Below are positions 1 through 7,800 of a stretch of DNA of 32,163 nt, piece by piece. Each line of letters opens with the position of its first letter. The stretch's first letter is position 1. The stretch is taken from assembly GCA_934445015.1 (NCBI GenBank), contig CAKSDJ010000014.1, positions 1 through 32,163 on the forward strand. Direction: 5' to 3'. Both the position numbers and the translations under genes were made by a program. The notes below the pieces were generated by a model, which was not told where the DNA came from, searched no databases, and was given only the letters and a program-made list of their open reading frames with translations. This DNA is from an uncultured Eubacteriales bacterium (GTDB lineage: Bacteria; Bacillota; Clostridia; Oscillospirales; Acutalibacteraceae).

Positions 1-722
1 CTTAAAAAATCAAGGGTTGTAAATTTATGTTCGGTTTGATATGTAATGTATTTTTCGCATAGTATTGAAAGGTTTTTGGCATCGGTTTCAGGTATATCAA
101 ACGAATAAAGAGACTCAAATTTAGAATATACAATGTGCCTCATTGCCTTTAGGCAAGTTAAAGTTATTGACATACAATTTTCTTTTCTGCAATCAGAACA
201 ATAAAGTGTGCCATCGTCAACTTTAAAATACATAACCGTGTCCTCAAATTTGCCGCAGGTATTGCAGGCAACAATATTCGGCGCGTAACCTGCAATAACC
301 GCTACGCGCAATTCTGTTATTGCTTTAATAAGTTCTATGCTGCGTTTGTTTTCGGTAAGGAAATGCAATGAATTTAAAATCAAACGCAAAAATTCTGCGG
401 ATTCACAGTCAACGGGGTGCATAATATTGCACAATTCACAAAAGTACTGTGCGACAGAAAGTGTAATTATATCACTGCCGGCACCGAAAAATATTTTATT
501 TACAGAGGCTTCGGTTACTGTATATGTATCGCCTTTTAACGAGAGGCAAAAGTTTGAGTATGACAGCAAACTTGTTGCAGAACCTCTTTTACTTTTAATA
601 CTTTTAACCCCTCTTACAGTGGCGTTAATAATGCCTAAATCGCGTGTAATTACTGTTATAAGACGGTCGTTATCCCTGATAGTCGTTTCTTTTATCACAA
701 GTCCGTCCGTTGTAATCTGCAA
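1..722 (-). CDS. recO: DNA repair protein RecO (3' end cut by the window edge)
   Basis: RecO helps load RecA at single-stranded gaps in the RecFOR recombinational repair pathway. The reading frame gives an N-terminal OB-fold-like segment (ITTDGLVIKETTIRDNDRL) followed by a helical region and a four-cysteine zinc site, C153xxC156 and C175xxC178, as in Gram-positive RecO. About 240 residues are visible and the frame is still open at base 1, so only a few C-terminal residues are probably missing. The chosen start is the TTG at 720-722, which has a GGTGG ribosome site 8 bases upstream. In-frame GTG codons at 729-731 and 732-734 are alternatives. The start lies inside the 3' end of yqzL. The era-yqzL-recO order is classical for Firmicutes. 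Confidence 0.9.
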   Translation of the reverse strand, partial: MQITTDGLVIKETTIRDNDRLITVITRDLGIINATVRGVKSIKSKRGSATSLLSYSNFCLSLKGDTYTVTEASVNKIFFGAGSDIITLSVAQYFCELCNIMHPVDCESAEFLRLILNSLHFLTENKRSIELIKAITELRVAVIAGYAPNIVACNTCGKFEDTVMYFKVDDGTLYCSDCRKENCMSITLTCLKAMRHIVYSKFESLYSFDIPETDAKNLSILCEKYITYQTEHKFTTLDFL

Positions 723-831
723 TATTTTCACCACCGTTTAAATGCTCTTTTTGTGTGTTTTCTTTATAAGATAAATAATCATCGATCTTACCTGTGATTA
801 CAAACTTTAACCAGCTGCTGTTTTTATCCAT
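670..831 (-). CDS. yqzL: YqzL-like small protein between era and recO
   Basis: This is a 53-residue protein that starts at ATG 829-831 behind a clear GGAGG ribosome site. The N-terminal half (WLKFVITGKIDDYLSYKE) resembles what I remember of the YqzL family: a Trp-x-x-Phe, then TG-I-x-x-YL-x-x-K. In Bacillus, yqzL occupies the same slot between era and recO. The C-terminal half, rich in Asn, Gly and Lys, is not recognisable and overlaps the start of recO in another frame by about 53 bases, so translational coupling is likely. The function of the family is unknown. The assignment rests on position, the ribosome site and the short motif. Confidence 0.72.
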   Translation of the reverse strand: MDKNSSWLKFVITGKIDDYLSYKENTQKEHLNGGENIADYNGRTCDKRNDYQG

Positions 832-898
832 AATATCATCCTCCATAAAACTATTTTGATGCTTATGAACAATATTATGGTAGGTAATTTAAGTAAAT

Positions 899-1828
899 TT
901 AATTTGAATTGTCAAGACCTAACGTGCGTATTAAGTTCAGGTTGTTTCGCCAGTCTTCTTTAACTTTTACCCAAAGTTTCAGCGAGGCTTTTATGCCAAA
1001 AAAGTTTTCAATATCTTTGCGTGCCGAAGTCCCGATTTTTTTGAGCATATTACCGCCCTTGCCGATTACTATGCTTTTATGTGAATTCTTTTCACAATAA
1101 ATCACAGCGTCAATATGTACAATGGGTTCACCGTCTGCTGTATCGGTTTCATAAAATTTTTCAATATCAACAGCAATACCGTGTGGAACTTCTTTTGAGA
1201 GAAAACGCAGCATTTTTTCGCGGATCATCTCGCCTACAATTGCTTTTTCGGGCTGGTCGGTAAATTCATCATCGGGGAAATAATGCGGTGACGGTTTAGC
1301 AAAACGATTTAACTCTTTGAATAAAATATCAATACCGTCACCTTTTTTTGCAGATAACGGAATAACGGCGTCAAAATCATATAACTTTGTATAGGCGGTT
1401 ATTATTTCAAATAAATCGTCTTTCTGTTTCAGCAAATCAATTTTATTGATTGCTAAAATGCACTTTAATCCCCTTGCCTTTACGTTTTCGATAAGTGCAG
1501 ATTCTGCCGGAGGCAAATGTTCAAGATCAAGTTTGAAATCCGGACAGGCATCAATCACCAAAACCGCGCAGTCAACGTCACTCATACCGTCATTTACTGC
1601 TTTTATCATACTGTTGCCCAAAAGATTTTTAGGTTTATGAAATCCCGGTGTATCAATAAATACAAACTGTGTTGTGCCTTTTGTGACAACGCCCATTATT
1701 TTTACTCTTGTTGTTTGCGGCTTGTCCGATACTATTGCAACCTTGTGACCTACTATTTTGTTAAGCAAAGATGATTTGCCTACGTTCGGTCTGCCTATTA
1801 TTGTTATAAAAGCAGCGCTTTGTTCCAT
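899..1828 (-). CDS. era: GTPase Era
   Basis: Era is an essential GTPase that binds 16S rRNA near its 3' end during assembly of the 30S ribosomal subunit. From ATG 1826-1828 the protein has 309 residues, normal for the family. The GTP-binding motifs are all present: G1 GRPNVGKSS (12-20), G2 around QTTR (38-41), G3 DTPG (59-62), G4 NKID (128-131) and G5 SAK (159-161). A C-terminal KH RNA-binding domain follows, with its GKGGNMLKKIG loop. The ATG is preferred over the upstream GTG (1835-1837) because AGGTG lies 6 bases before it. The gene follows ybeY closely and precedes yqzL in the same operon. Confidence 0.97.
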   Translation of the reverse strand: MEQSAAFITIIGRPNVGKSSLLNKIVGHKVAIVSDKPQTTRVKIMGVVTKGTTQFVFIDTPGFHKPKNLLGNSMIKAVNDGMSDVDCAVLVIDACPDFKLDLEHLPPAESALIENVKARGLKCILAINKIDLLKQKDDLFEIITAYTKLYDFDAVIPLSAKKGDGIDILFKELNRFAKPSPHYFPDDEFTDQPEKAIVGEMIREKMLRFLSKEVPHGIAVDIEKFYETDTADGEPIVHIDAVIYCEKNSHKSIVIGKGGNMLKKIGTSARKDIENFFGIKASLKLWVKVKEDWRNNLNLIRTLGLDNSN

Positions 1829-1837
1829 AAATAACAC

Positions 1838-2320
1838 CTAAACCTTTATAATTTCAAGTCCTAATTCTTTAAGGATATTTTCTTCTTTTTCACGCATAAT
1901 CGTTTTTTCAATACCACCGTTAACATGGTCATATCCTAACAAATGCAGCATAGAATGCACGGTTAAATATGCAATTTCACGCCGCAAACCGTGACCGTAA
2001 AGATCTGCCTGAGCAAGCGCGTGATCAATTGAGATAACAACGTCTCCGAGCATTTTATTTCCGGTTTCGGGATTTGTATCATAAATACCGTCTTGTCCTA
2101 ACGGAAAAGATAAAACATCGGTTGATTTATCTATGTTTCTGAACTTCTTGTTATAAGTTCTGATTTGTTCGTCATTTACAAATGTAACGTCGACCTCGGC
2201 GTTATCGGCAAAATTTTCTTCAACCAAAGTTGCGATGCACGCCTTGCGGACCAGGAGTTTTGTTCCTACCGGTATTACGGTATCTTTTTGAATATTTGTT
2301 ATATTAACTTTTACCTTCAT
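1838..2320 (-). CDS. ybeY: Endoribonuclease YbeY (rRNA maturation factor)
   Basis: YbeY is a zinc-dependent single-strand RNase involved in 16S rRNA 3'-end maturation and ribosome quality control. The signature metal site HxxxHxxxxxH is intact, with H122, H126 and H132 in HSMLHLLGYDH, preceded by the conserved LGDVVIS segment. The start is placed at ATG 2318-2320 (160 residues), because the family begins close to this point. A longer frame from 2341 would add seven residues inside phoH. The gene overlaps the 3' end of phoH, so the two are probably translationally coupled. Confidence 0.95.
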   Translation of the reverse strand: MKVKVNITNIQKDTVIPVGTKLLVRKACIATLVEENFADNAEVDVTFVNDEQIRTYNKKFRNIDKSTDVLSFPLGQDGIYDTNPETGNKMLGDVVISIDHALAQADLYGHGLRREIAYLTVHSMLHLLGYDHVNGGIEKTIMREKEENILKELGLEIIKV

Positions 2321-3272
2321 TTTTATCCACATTTCTTTCATAAGCTTTTATAATTTCCTGAACGAGTCGGTGACGGACAACATCCTTACCCGTTAAATTG
2401 GTAATTGCAATATCTTTAATACCTTTTAAAATTTTAACCGCCTGCTTAAGACCCGAACGTTTTTCGCCCGGCAAATCAATTTGGGTTATGTCACCGGTAA
2501 CTACGACTTTTGAATTAAATCCAAGTCGTGTCAAAAACATTTTCATCTGTTCCTGAGTTGTGTTCTGTGCTTCGTCAAGAATGATAAAACTGTCATCAAG
2601 AGTTCTGCCGCGCATATATGCCAAAGGTGCTACTTCAATATCACCGCGCTCCTGACATTTCTGAAAGTTTTCAGCGCCGAGCATATCATACAACGCATCA
2701 TAAAGAGGTCTTAAATACGGATCAACTTTCTGTTGCAAATCACCCGGTAGAAATCCTAATTTTTCGCCTGCTTCAACAGCAGGTCTTGTCAGTATAATTC
2801 GGTTGACCTGCTTTGCTCTGAATGCGTTTACGGCAAGCGCCACAGCAAGATACGTTTTGCCGGTTCCGGCGGGACCGACGCCGATTGTAATAGTGTTTTT
2901 TTGAATTGCCTCGACATATTTACGCTGACCCAATGTTTTTGGTTTTATAGGCTTACCTTTTGATGTTACACATATACAGTCTGCATCTGTAATGCTTGAT
3001 ATTTTATCGTCCTCGTTATCCTCAACCATATTCATAACATAGTCTATATTTTGAGAAGATAATGTCTCACCTTTTTTAATAATTTCAAGCAAACAGTTTA
3101 TAGCACGTGATGCAAGAGAAACATTTTCGGTTTCACCGATGATTTTAAGTTGACCCGAATGTGATGTTACAGAAACATTGTATCTGTTTTCAATCGTTCT
3201 GATATTTTCATCAAGATTGCCAAACAGATCAACCAATTGTTCTAAACGCTCAATATCAATCAACAGTTCCAT
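2304..3272 (-). CDS. phoH: PhoH-like ATPase
   Basis: This is a PhoH/YbeZ-type P-loop ATPase of 322 residues. An N-terminal KH-like segment (about 1-95) precedes the NTPase domain, which has Walker A GPAGTGKT (133-140) and Walker B FIILDEAQN with D233 and E234. The family is predicted to act with YbeY on RNA, and the adjacent overlapping ybeY fits that. The start ATG 3270-3272 was chosen because GGGAG lies 8 bases upstream. An in-frame GTG at 3285-3287 lacks such a site. This is the first gene of a phoH-ybeY-era-yqzL-recO operon with its own promoter at 3307-3336. Confidence 0.95.
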   Translation of the reverse strand: MELLIDIERLEQLVDLFGNLDENIRTIENRYNVSVTSHSGQLKIIGETENVSLASRAINCLLEIIKKGETLSSQNIDYVMNMVEDNEDDKISSITDADCICVTSKGKPIKPKTLGQRKYVEAIQKNTITIGVGPAGTGKTYLAVALAVNAFRAKQVNRIILTRPAVEAGEKLGFLPGDLQQKVDPYLRPLYDALYDMLGAENFQKCQERGDIEVAPLAYMRGRTLDDSFIILDEAQNTTQEQMKMFLTRLGFNSKVVVTGDITQIDLPGEKRSGLKQAVKILKGIKDIAITNLTGKDVVRHRLVQEIIKAYERNVDKNEGKS

Positions 3273-3306
3273 ATCGCAAACTCCCACGGCATATTTTACA
3301 AATAAT

Positions 3307-3336
3307 ATTATACACCAAACACCTGTTAAAAGTCAA
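3307..3336 (-). promoter_or_regulatory. Sigma-A promoter of the phoH-ybeY-era operon
   Basis: On the minus strand a TTGACT -35 (3331-3336) and a perfect TATAAT -10 (3307-3312) are separated by 18 bases. The -35 hexamer overlaps the stop codon of yqfD (3333-3335). This allows vegetative expression of phoH-ybeY-era independently of the sporulation genes upstream. Start of transcription is expected near base 3300. Confidence 0.75.
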
Positions 3337-4502
3337 TTTTCTGTGCTTAATAATATTTTTTCCTGCGTTGCTATATTCTCCTCACATTTATATGTGATTT
3401 TAAGCAATATACCGCTGTCTGTTGGTATAACTTCTCTGTTATACTCTTCAAATTTAATCGGGTTAAGTTCTTGTATTTGTTTTTGAATATCACTGTAAAG
3501 AATTTCGGTAAGCGCGGCTTCGTCATAAGTAACATTTTTTTCTGCGATTTGTGTTATTCTTTCTGTTGCTATTCGTAGCGGAATATTTTTATCGAACAGT
3601 TTCAGGTTTTTAACTTTTTTTTCGACTTTATGATCACCTTTTACTGTACCGAAAAATAATGGAATTTTAAGATTAAAAATTTCAATTGCATTTCTTTTAA
3701 TAATATTACCCTTTTCATATTTAACTTTTTGTGAGAAATCGCCTTGTGCCGAAAAAACGCGGGTTGTCGACGCAATGATTTCGCCGTCGGAATGGACAAA
3801 AATTGTGCTTGACAGCCGTTCGACTATGCCGGATACAAGCAGATCGCCCTTTGAAACCGTATCTCCTACTTTTATCACCGCATTACCGGAATTTATGTCT
3901 ATTTTGTTTATTTCGCCTTCAAAAGATGCCTTTAAATTCGAGGGCAGTTTTCTGCTTTCTTTATCGGTGATTTCTGCCTCGCTTAAATTAACGGTAAGTA
4001 CACAACCTTCGACATTTAAGGATGCCCAGGCAAGTTCTTTTTTACAAAGCAATAAACGCTGTGCGTCATATTTGTTGTTTATTTTTCTCTTTGGCATACA
4101 TTCTTTAATTCCGATTTCTTTACAAGAATTTAATATTTCGCTGTTTGAAATATTTATATTGCCCTCAACGTTAATTATCCAAATAAAATTTGAAAGAAGT
4201 TCCAAGAGCAAAAAGAACAGAACAATACCAACAAAAAAGCCTGCTCTGTTTACGTATCGATTTATGTAAAAGGTAAACCCCGTTTTCTTAATAATTTTAA
4301 TTCTGCACTTTATTCCGCGCTTTGCAATTCTTAGTCTTCTGAAATTTTTAATAGATATATTACCTGTAATTTCACCCTTTCTGCATCGTAAATTCCATAA
4401 CTCAATATGGTTTTTTGCCGCTGCATTAAGAATTTCTTCGGCTTTTTCACCGCAAAATGTTATAGTTAAATATCCTGCAAAAAAACGCCATAACCAAATC
4501 AT
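3333..4502 (-). CDS. yqfD: Sporulation protein YqfD
   Basis: YqfD is a membrane protein of the sporulation programme, conserved in endospore formers and usually under sigma-E. The protein has 389 residues from ATG 4500-4502: a cytoplasmic N-terminal part, one transmembrane helix at about 87-110 (AGFFVGIVLFFLLLELL), and a large extracytoplasmic part. That part includes the typical segment with a V.EG.N start and the GDTVSKGDLLVSG motif, reminiscent of biotinyl/lipoyl-like hammerhead domains. AGGTGG seven bases upstream supports this start over the earlier in-frame TTG at 4523. It follows yqfC by 11 bases. It is named by similarity to the family and by gene order; the biochemical role is not known. 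Confidence 0.93.
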   Translation of the reverse strand: MIWLWRFFAGYLTITFCGEKAEEILNAAAKNHIELWNLRCRKGEITGNISIKNFRRLRIAKRGIKCRIKIIKKTGFTFYINRYVNRAGFFVGIVLFFLLLELLSNFIWIINVEGNINISNSEILNSCKEIGIKECMPKRKINNKYDAQRLLLCKKELAWASLNVEGCVLTVNLSEAEITDKESRKLPSNLKASFEGEINKIDINSGNAVIKVGDTVSKGDLLVSGIVERLSSTIFVHSDGEIIASTTRVFSAQGDFSQKVKYEKGNIIKRNAIEIFNLKIPLFFGTVKGDHKVEKKVKNLKLFDKNIPLRIATERITQIAEKNVTYDEAALTEILYSDIQKQIQELNPIKFEEYNREVIPTDSGILLKITYKCEENIATQEKILLSTEN

Positions 4503-4513
4503 TGTGTACCCAC

Positions 4514-4810
4514 CTAAATACAAAATTCCAAAGACACTATTTTTCCGTTTACGGTTATTCTTTCGTTTTCGAATGCGGATATTAAAAAGTCTGTTCCTAT
4601 AATAATTATATGGCCTTTTTTTAACTGCAATTTTATGTAATTGTTTTCATAATCGATTATGCCGCGACAACCTTCTAAGATGATTTTTTCATTTGAAAAA
4701 ATTTCAATATGAGTGCCGTTAATTATTTCGGTATTTAAAATTTCACTTTTATCTGTGATAAAATTAAATTTATTTTTCTTTTTTGATGTTGTGAACTTAA
4801 ACTTTGGCAA
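4514..4810 (-). CDS. yqfC: Sporulation protein YqfC (YabP family)
   Basis: This is a YabP/YqfC-family protein, recognised from the core ILEGCRGIIDYENNYIKLQL followed by KKGHIIIIGTDFLI and a C-terminal ITVNGKIVSLEF, and from its place directly before yqfD. I place the start at TTG 4808-4810 (98 residues), which has an AAAGGGG ribosome site 9 bases upstream. An in-frame ATG at 4859-4861 would give 115 residues. It has no ribosome site and lies inside the spacer of a sigma-E-like promoter, so it would be upstream of the transcript. Role: sporulation, function unknown in detail. Confidence 0.85.
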   Translation of the reverse strand: MPKFKFTTSKKKNKFNFITDKSEILNTEIINGTHIEIFSNEKIILEGCRGIIDYENNYIKLQLKKGHIIIIGTDFLISAFENERITVNGKIVSLEFCI

Positions 4811-4843
4811 GTTAACTCGCCCCTTTTGATTTATTACTAATTT

Positions 4844-4872
4844 ATGATATGAAAAAAACATTTTAATAATTC
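4844..4872 (-). promoter_or_regulatory. Candidate sigma-E promoter of yqfC-yqfD
   Basis: On the minus strand, GAATTATT (4865-4872) and CATATCAT (4844-4851) are separated by 13 bases. The Bacillus sigma-E consensus is about GKMATATT, 13-15 bases, CATACAMT. Both boxes match imperfectly. yqfCD is a sigma-E regulon member in Bacillus, and a transcript from here starts between the upstream ATG and the TTG chosen for yqfC. Confidence 0.45.
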
Positions 4873-4902
4873 AGAAAAGCATATAAATTATCAGGTGATT
4901 TT

Positions 4903-5955
4903 ATGTTTAAGATAAAAAACACTTTAAACCTGATTTTAACATTTGCAGCGGTTTTACTTATTGTTTTGTTAACGGCGTTTTCAGATATATGCAAAAAAGG
5001 TGCAGGAAGAGGTTTGCTTATTTGCGGAAATGTAATTATTCCGTCATTGTTTCCTTTTATGGTATGCGTGTTAATTATAATGAAAACCGAAAACGATTTG
5101 CTTTTTAAAATATTACCATCATATTTAAAGAAAAATTCCGTTATTTTTAAAATACTTTTTCTCTCGATGTTGGGCGGATATCCGGTAGGTTCAAAATTGA
5201 TAAACGAACTTTATATTCAAAATAGGATTGATATTAAAACGGCAAATATTATGCAGTTGTACTGCGTTAACGCAGGTCCTGCATTTATAATTTCGGCAGT
5301 GGGCAACGGTGTTTTTAATTCAACGGTTATAGGTATAATACTTTTTATATCTCACATAACATCTTCGGTTTTAATTGCTGTTTGCACAATGAAATTTACA
5401 AAAGTAAATTTTTGCGATTATAAAAAATCTGAAAAACGTATAGGATTTTCAGAAAAATTTGTTTTAAGCACATCGGAGGCTGCATCGTCGGTTATGGGCA
5501 TTTGTGTTTATGTAATATTTTTTTCGGTTATAAATGAATATATTGAATATTTCGGTAAGAATTTCCCGATACTTAAGAACGCAGTCTATTTTACAGAAGT
5601 TACTTCTGGTATCGCTCATACCAAAAACGTGATTTTTGTATCTTTTTTGCTCGGTTTTGCGGGAATTTCAATTTGGTTTCAAATTTTTTCTATATCAAAC
5701 AGAGCAAAGATAAATTTAAAACTATTCGCAGCAGGCAGATTGCTACACGGCGGACTAAGCAGTATTCTGACATACACCGCCTTAAAAATATTTAAAATTA
5801 CAATACCTGCGGTGAGCAATAATTTATTAAACGGTACAAAGTTTTTTTATAAGGATTTTTCTTTAACGATTTCACTTGCTGTTATGTTAATTGTGTTTTT
5901 AATATACCTATATTCTAAAAATTATAGTAGAAAAATCATTGATGATATGTTATAA
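4903..5955 (+). CDS. ylbJ: Sporulation integral membrane protein YlbJ
   Basis: The 350-residue polytopic membrane protein has about eight hydrophobic segments. Hallmarks of the YlbJ / nucleoside-recognition (Gate) family are the segment NVIIPSLFPFMVCVLII, the GGYPVGSKLINELY loop and the NAGPAFIISAVGNGVF motif. YlbJ is needed for normal spore formation in Bacillus and is under sigma-E there; its transported substrate is not established. It is slightly shorter than the Bacillus protein of about 400 residues. AGGTG lies a few bases upstream of the ATG. It is divergent from yqfCD, so two sporulation units share one short intergenic region. Confidence 0.88.
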   Translation: MFKIKNTLNLILTFAAVLLIVLLTAFSDICKKGAGRGLLICGNVIIPSLFPFMVCVLIIMKTENDLLFKILPSYLKKNSVIFKILFLSMLGGYPVGSKLINELYIQNRIDIKTANIMQLYCVNAGPAFIISAVGNGVFNSTVIGIILFISHITSSVLIAVCTMKFTKVNFCDYKKSEKRIGFSEKFVLSTSEAASSVMGICVYVIFFSVINEYIEYFGKNFPILKNAVYFTEVTSGIAHTKNVIFVSFLLGFAGISIWFQIFSISNRAKINLKLFAAGRLLHGGLSSILTYTALKIFKITIPAVSNNLLNGTKFFYKDFSLTISLAVMLIVFLIYLYSKNYSRKIIDDML

Positions 5956-5975
5956 TATTTTCGGAGATGATTTTG

Positions 5976-6191
5976 ATGGCGCTCAAAGGTTTTAATAAAA
6001 AACTTCAAAAATCCTGCCTTTGGTGTATACACGGCAAAAAATCTGAGTACTGCAGCGATATTTTTTGCAAAAAACACGGCGTTACAACCCGTGCGGATGT
6101 TTGCCGCCATTATAAATATGACCCACTCAAAAGAGTACCGCAAAAGTTAAAACCTGCGGGTGATTATACTGCCGAAGATTTTTCACTTTAA
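5976..6191 (+). CDS. Small cysteine-rich protein of unknown function
   Basis: This is a 71-residue basic protein with a compact cysteine cluster: CLWC near the N-terminus, then YCSDIFC, and a single Cys in DVCRHYKYDP. The spacing suggests a small metal-binding or disulfide-stabilised fold, but I do not recognise a named family. GGAG ends 9 bases before ATG 5976. The ATG at 5967 would sit directly on that ribosome site and is rejected. It lies in tandem between ylbJ and smpB, 42 bases before the smpB start, and is probably co-transcribed with one or both. It appears complete. Confidence 0.7.
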   Translation: MALKGFNKKLQKSCLWCIHGKKSEYCSDIFCKKHGVTTRADVCRHYKYDPLKRVPQKLKPAGDYTAEDFSL

Positions 6192-6233
6192 CTTGACCGG
6201 ATGTTTCGCAAAAGAAGGAGTAACGCTTTATTT

Positions 6234-6692
6234 ATGGAAAACACAAAAACTATTGCAACAAATAAAAAAGCTTACCATGAGTATTTTGTGCTTGAAACTT
6301 ATGAGGCAGGTATTACTCTTACAGGAACTGAGGTGAAGTCAATCCGTGCCGGAGGGGTTAATTTAAAAGATTCATGGTGTACGGTAGACAATGGTGAGCT
6401 TATAATAAAACAAATGCACATATCACCCTATGAGCATGGTAATATATTTAACCGTGAACCAAAAAGAGATCGCAAACTGCTTATGCACAAACGCGAAATA
6501 ATGCGCCTGCTTGGTACTGTTAAGCAACAGGGGCTTACGCTTATTCCGCTGTCTGTATATTTTAAAGGTTCGCTTGTAAAAGTGCAATTGGGATTATGCA
6601 AAGGCAAACAACTGCATGATAAGCGTGCTGCTGCGGCAACACGTGATGCTAACCGCACAATTGAGCGCGCCTTAAAAGAACAAAACCGTTAG
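6234..6692 (+). CDS. smpB: SsrA-binding protein SmpB
   Basis: SmpB binds tmRNA and brings it to stalled ribosomes for trans-translation. The 152-residue protein contains the family core: KKAYHEYFVLETYEAGI, the GTEVKSIRAG motif, and QGLTLIPLSVYFKG. It ends in the basic, Lys/Arg-rich tail that contacts the mRNA channel. The start is placed at ATG 6234. A GGAG lies 13 bases upstream, slightly far. An earlier in-frame ATG at 6201 has no ribosome site and adds residues absent from the family. ssrA begins 16 bases after the stop, so the partner RNA and protein genes are adjacent. Confidence 0.97.
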   Translation: MENTKTIATNKKAYHEYFVLETYEAGITLTGTEVKSIRAGGVNLKDSWCTVDNGELIIKQMHISPYEHGNIFNREPKRDRKLLMHKREIMRLLGTVKQQGLTLIPLSVYFKGSLVKVQLGLCKGKQLHDKRAAAATRDANRTIERALKEQNR

Positions 6693-6707
6693 GTTTTTTG
6701 ATTATAT

Positions 6708-7054
6708 GGGGCCGTAAAGGTTTCGACAGGGATTTTGAACTATCGGAAGCGAGCAGCGGTGCGGAACCGCTTTAAAATCCGCAATTTAAAATTAACTGAC
6801 AACAATAAAGTTGCACTTGCAGCCTAATTAAGGCTGCCGTCTTTATAAGGAGTACCGCGGCCTTGTAAAGGCGTCACTCAGCGGTGAACGTGAACGGCAG
6901 TTTGTTCCGATTGACGTCATGAAACAGGAACTACCGATTTTGACGGTTTGATATTTGTCTGTCAGATAAGGGAAATTTAATCAAATATCTGCGCTCGGAG
7001 ATGCCGATAGGAATAGGTTTTTGGACGGGGGTTCGATTCCCCCCGGCTCCACCA
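6708..7054 (+). ncRNA. ssrA: Transfer-messenger RNA (tmRNA)
   Basis: The 347-base RNA has a tRNA-like acceptor: the 5' end GGGGCCG pairs with CGGCTCC over seven base pairs (one G-U), followed by ACCA at 7051-7054. A T-arm (GGGGGTTCGATTCCCCC) precedes it. The 5' domain contains AAAGGTTTCGACAGG, the usual tmRNA start. The tag reading frame ends VALAA-stop (GTT GCA CTT GCA GCC TAA, 6810-6827). The most likely resume codon is GAC 6798-6800, which would give the tag DNNKVALAA. The stop codon sits in the loop of a GCAGCC/GGCTGC hairpin. It lies directly after smpB. Confidence 0.96.
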
Positions 7055-7059
7055 GTAAA

Positions 7060-7090
7060 TTTAATCCAAACCGTAAAGATTTGAATTAAA
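7060..7090 (+). repeat. Inverted repeat just after tmRNA
   Basis: TTTAATCCAAA (7060-7070) and TTTGAATTAAA (7080-7090) can pair at 10 of 11 positions across a 9-base loop. No U-tract follows, so it is not a classical intrinsic terminator. It may help 3'-end processing of tmRNA or be incidental A/T-rich symmetry. Confidence 0.4.
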
Positions 7091-7128
7091 GAGTAAATCA
7101 CTATACATTTTTTATTAGGAGTTTTTTT

Positions 7129-7770
7129 ATGAGTGAATTTGAAGGAACAATTGACGATTTATATCAACCCGGATGGGATGCCATTGAGTCTGAATGTAAA
7201 AGGGTTTATCGTGGCAAAAAAGCCTATGACCAGTTTGTGTCAATCATTAAATGGCGATTTGGCGGTAATGATCCAATCGATGCAGTTAAAGTTTACGACA
7301 GCGGTGATTATTGGCACTTTGTTACGTTTGGTATGACTGAGTTATACAGAAAAGAATTTAAGAATAAAGATGTAAGCGGCTATGGAATGGAGTTTACATT
7401 CAAGCTAAAAAAAGGCACATCTGAAGATCGTGATTATAACGAGATGAGATGTGCGGTTAAAAATTTGCAGACAATTGCAAGGGTCACTTTTAGCTCAGGT
7501 GAGATTTTTTTGCCGTATGAATATCTGTATACAGGTCAAACTATCGGAATTGATTATAATCACCAATCAAGCTTAACCGGTTTTATTACGGTACCTGATG
7601 ATAAATTCCGCAACTTGGATACCGAAAACGGCAGAATGCAATTTGTTGAGTTTATCGGGGTTACCGATCGCGAGTTAAGAGCGCTGTTAAACAAAGAGCT
7701 AAACGTAAAAAGTTTATTTCAAAAACTCGGCAGCGACGTAACAGATTATAACCGCAAATCTGTTATATAA
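7129..7770 (+). CDS. Suppressor-of-fused (SUFU) domain protein
   Basis: The 213-residue soluble protein matches the bacterial SUFU-domain family. Recognisable parts are the GGNDPIDAVKVYDSGDYWHFVTFGMTELY stretch in outline, the YGMEFTFKLKK strand, and the later ITVPDD...VEFIGVTDRELRAL segment. Bacterial SUFU proteins are often predicted to be immunity proteins against secreted polymorphic toxins, but no toxin, secretion gene or repeat cassette is visible here, so that role is not shown. An AGGAG ribosome site lies before ATG 7129. It stands alone between tmRNA and a terminator. No signal peptide or membrane segment is seen. Confidence 0.85.
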   Translation: MSEFEGTIDDLYQPGWDAIESECKRVYRGKKAYDQFVSIIKWRFGGNDPIDAVKVYDSGDYWHFVTFGMTELYRKEFKNKDVSGYGMEFTFKLKKGTSEDRDYNEMRCAVKNLQTIARVTFSSGEIFLPYEYLYTGQTIGIDYNHQSSLTGFITVPDDKFRNLDTENGRMQFVEFIGVTDRELRALLNKELNVKSLFQKLGSDVTDYNRKSVI

Positions 7771-7800
7771 AATCTGCTTTAAAAGTCAGTATAAAAAAAG

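Noticed and set aside
3775..4269. 164-residue open frame antisense to yqfD
   Set aside because: It lies wholly within yqfD on the other strand; its composition is that of a reversed coding strand and no motif is seen.
6708..7128. Integration (att) site at the 3' end of ssrA
   Set aside because: No second copy of the tmRNA 3' end, integrase or phage gene is visible in the window.
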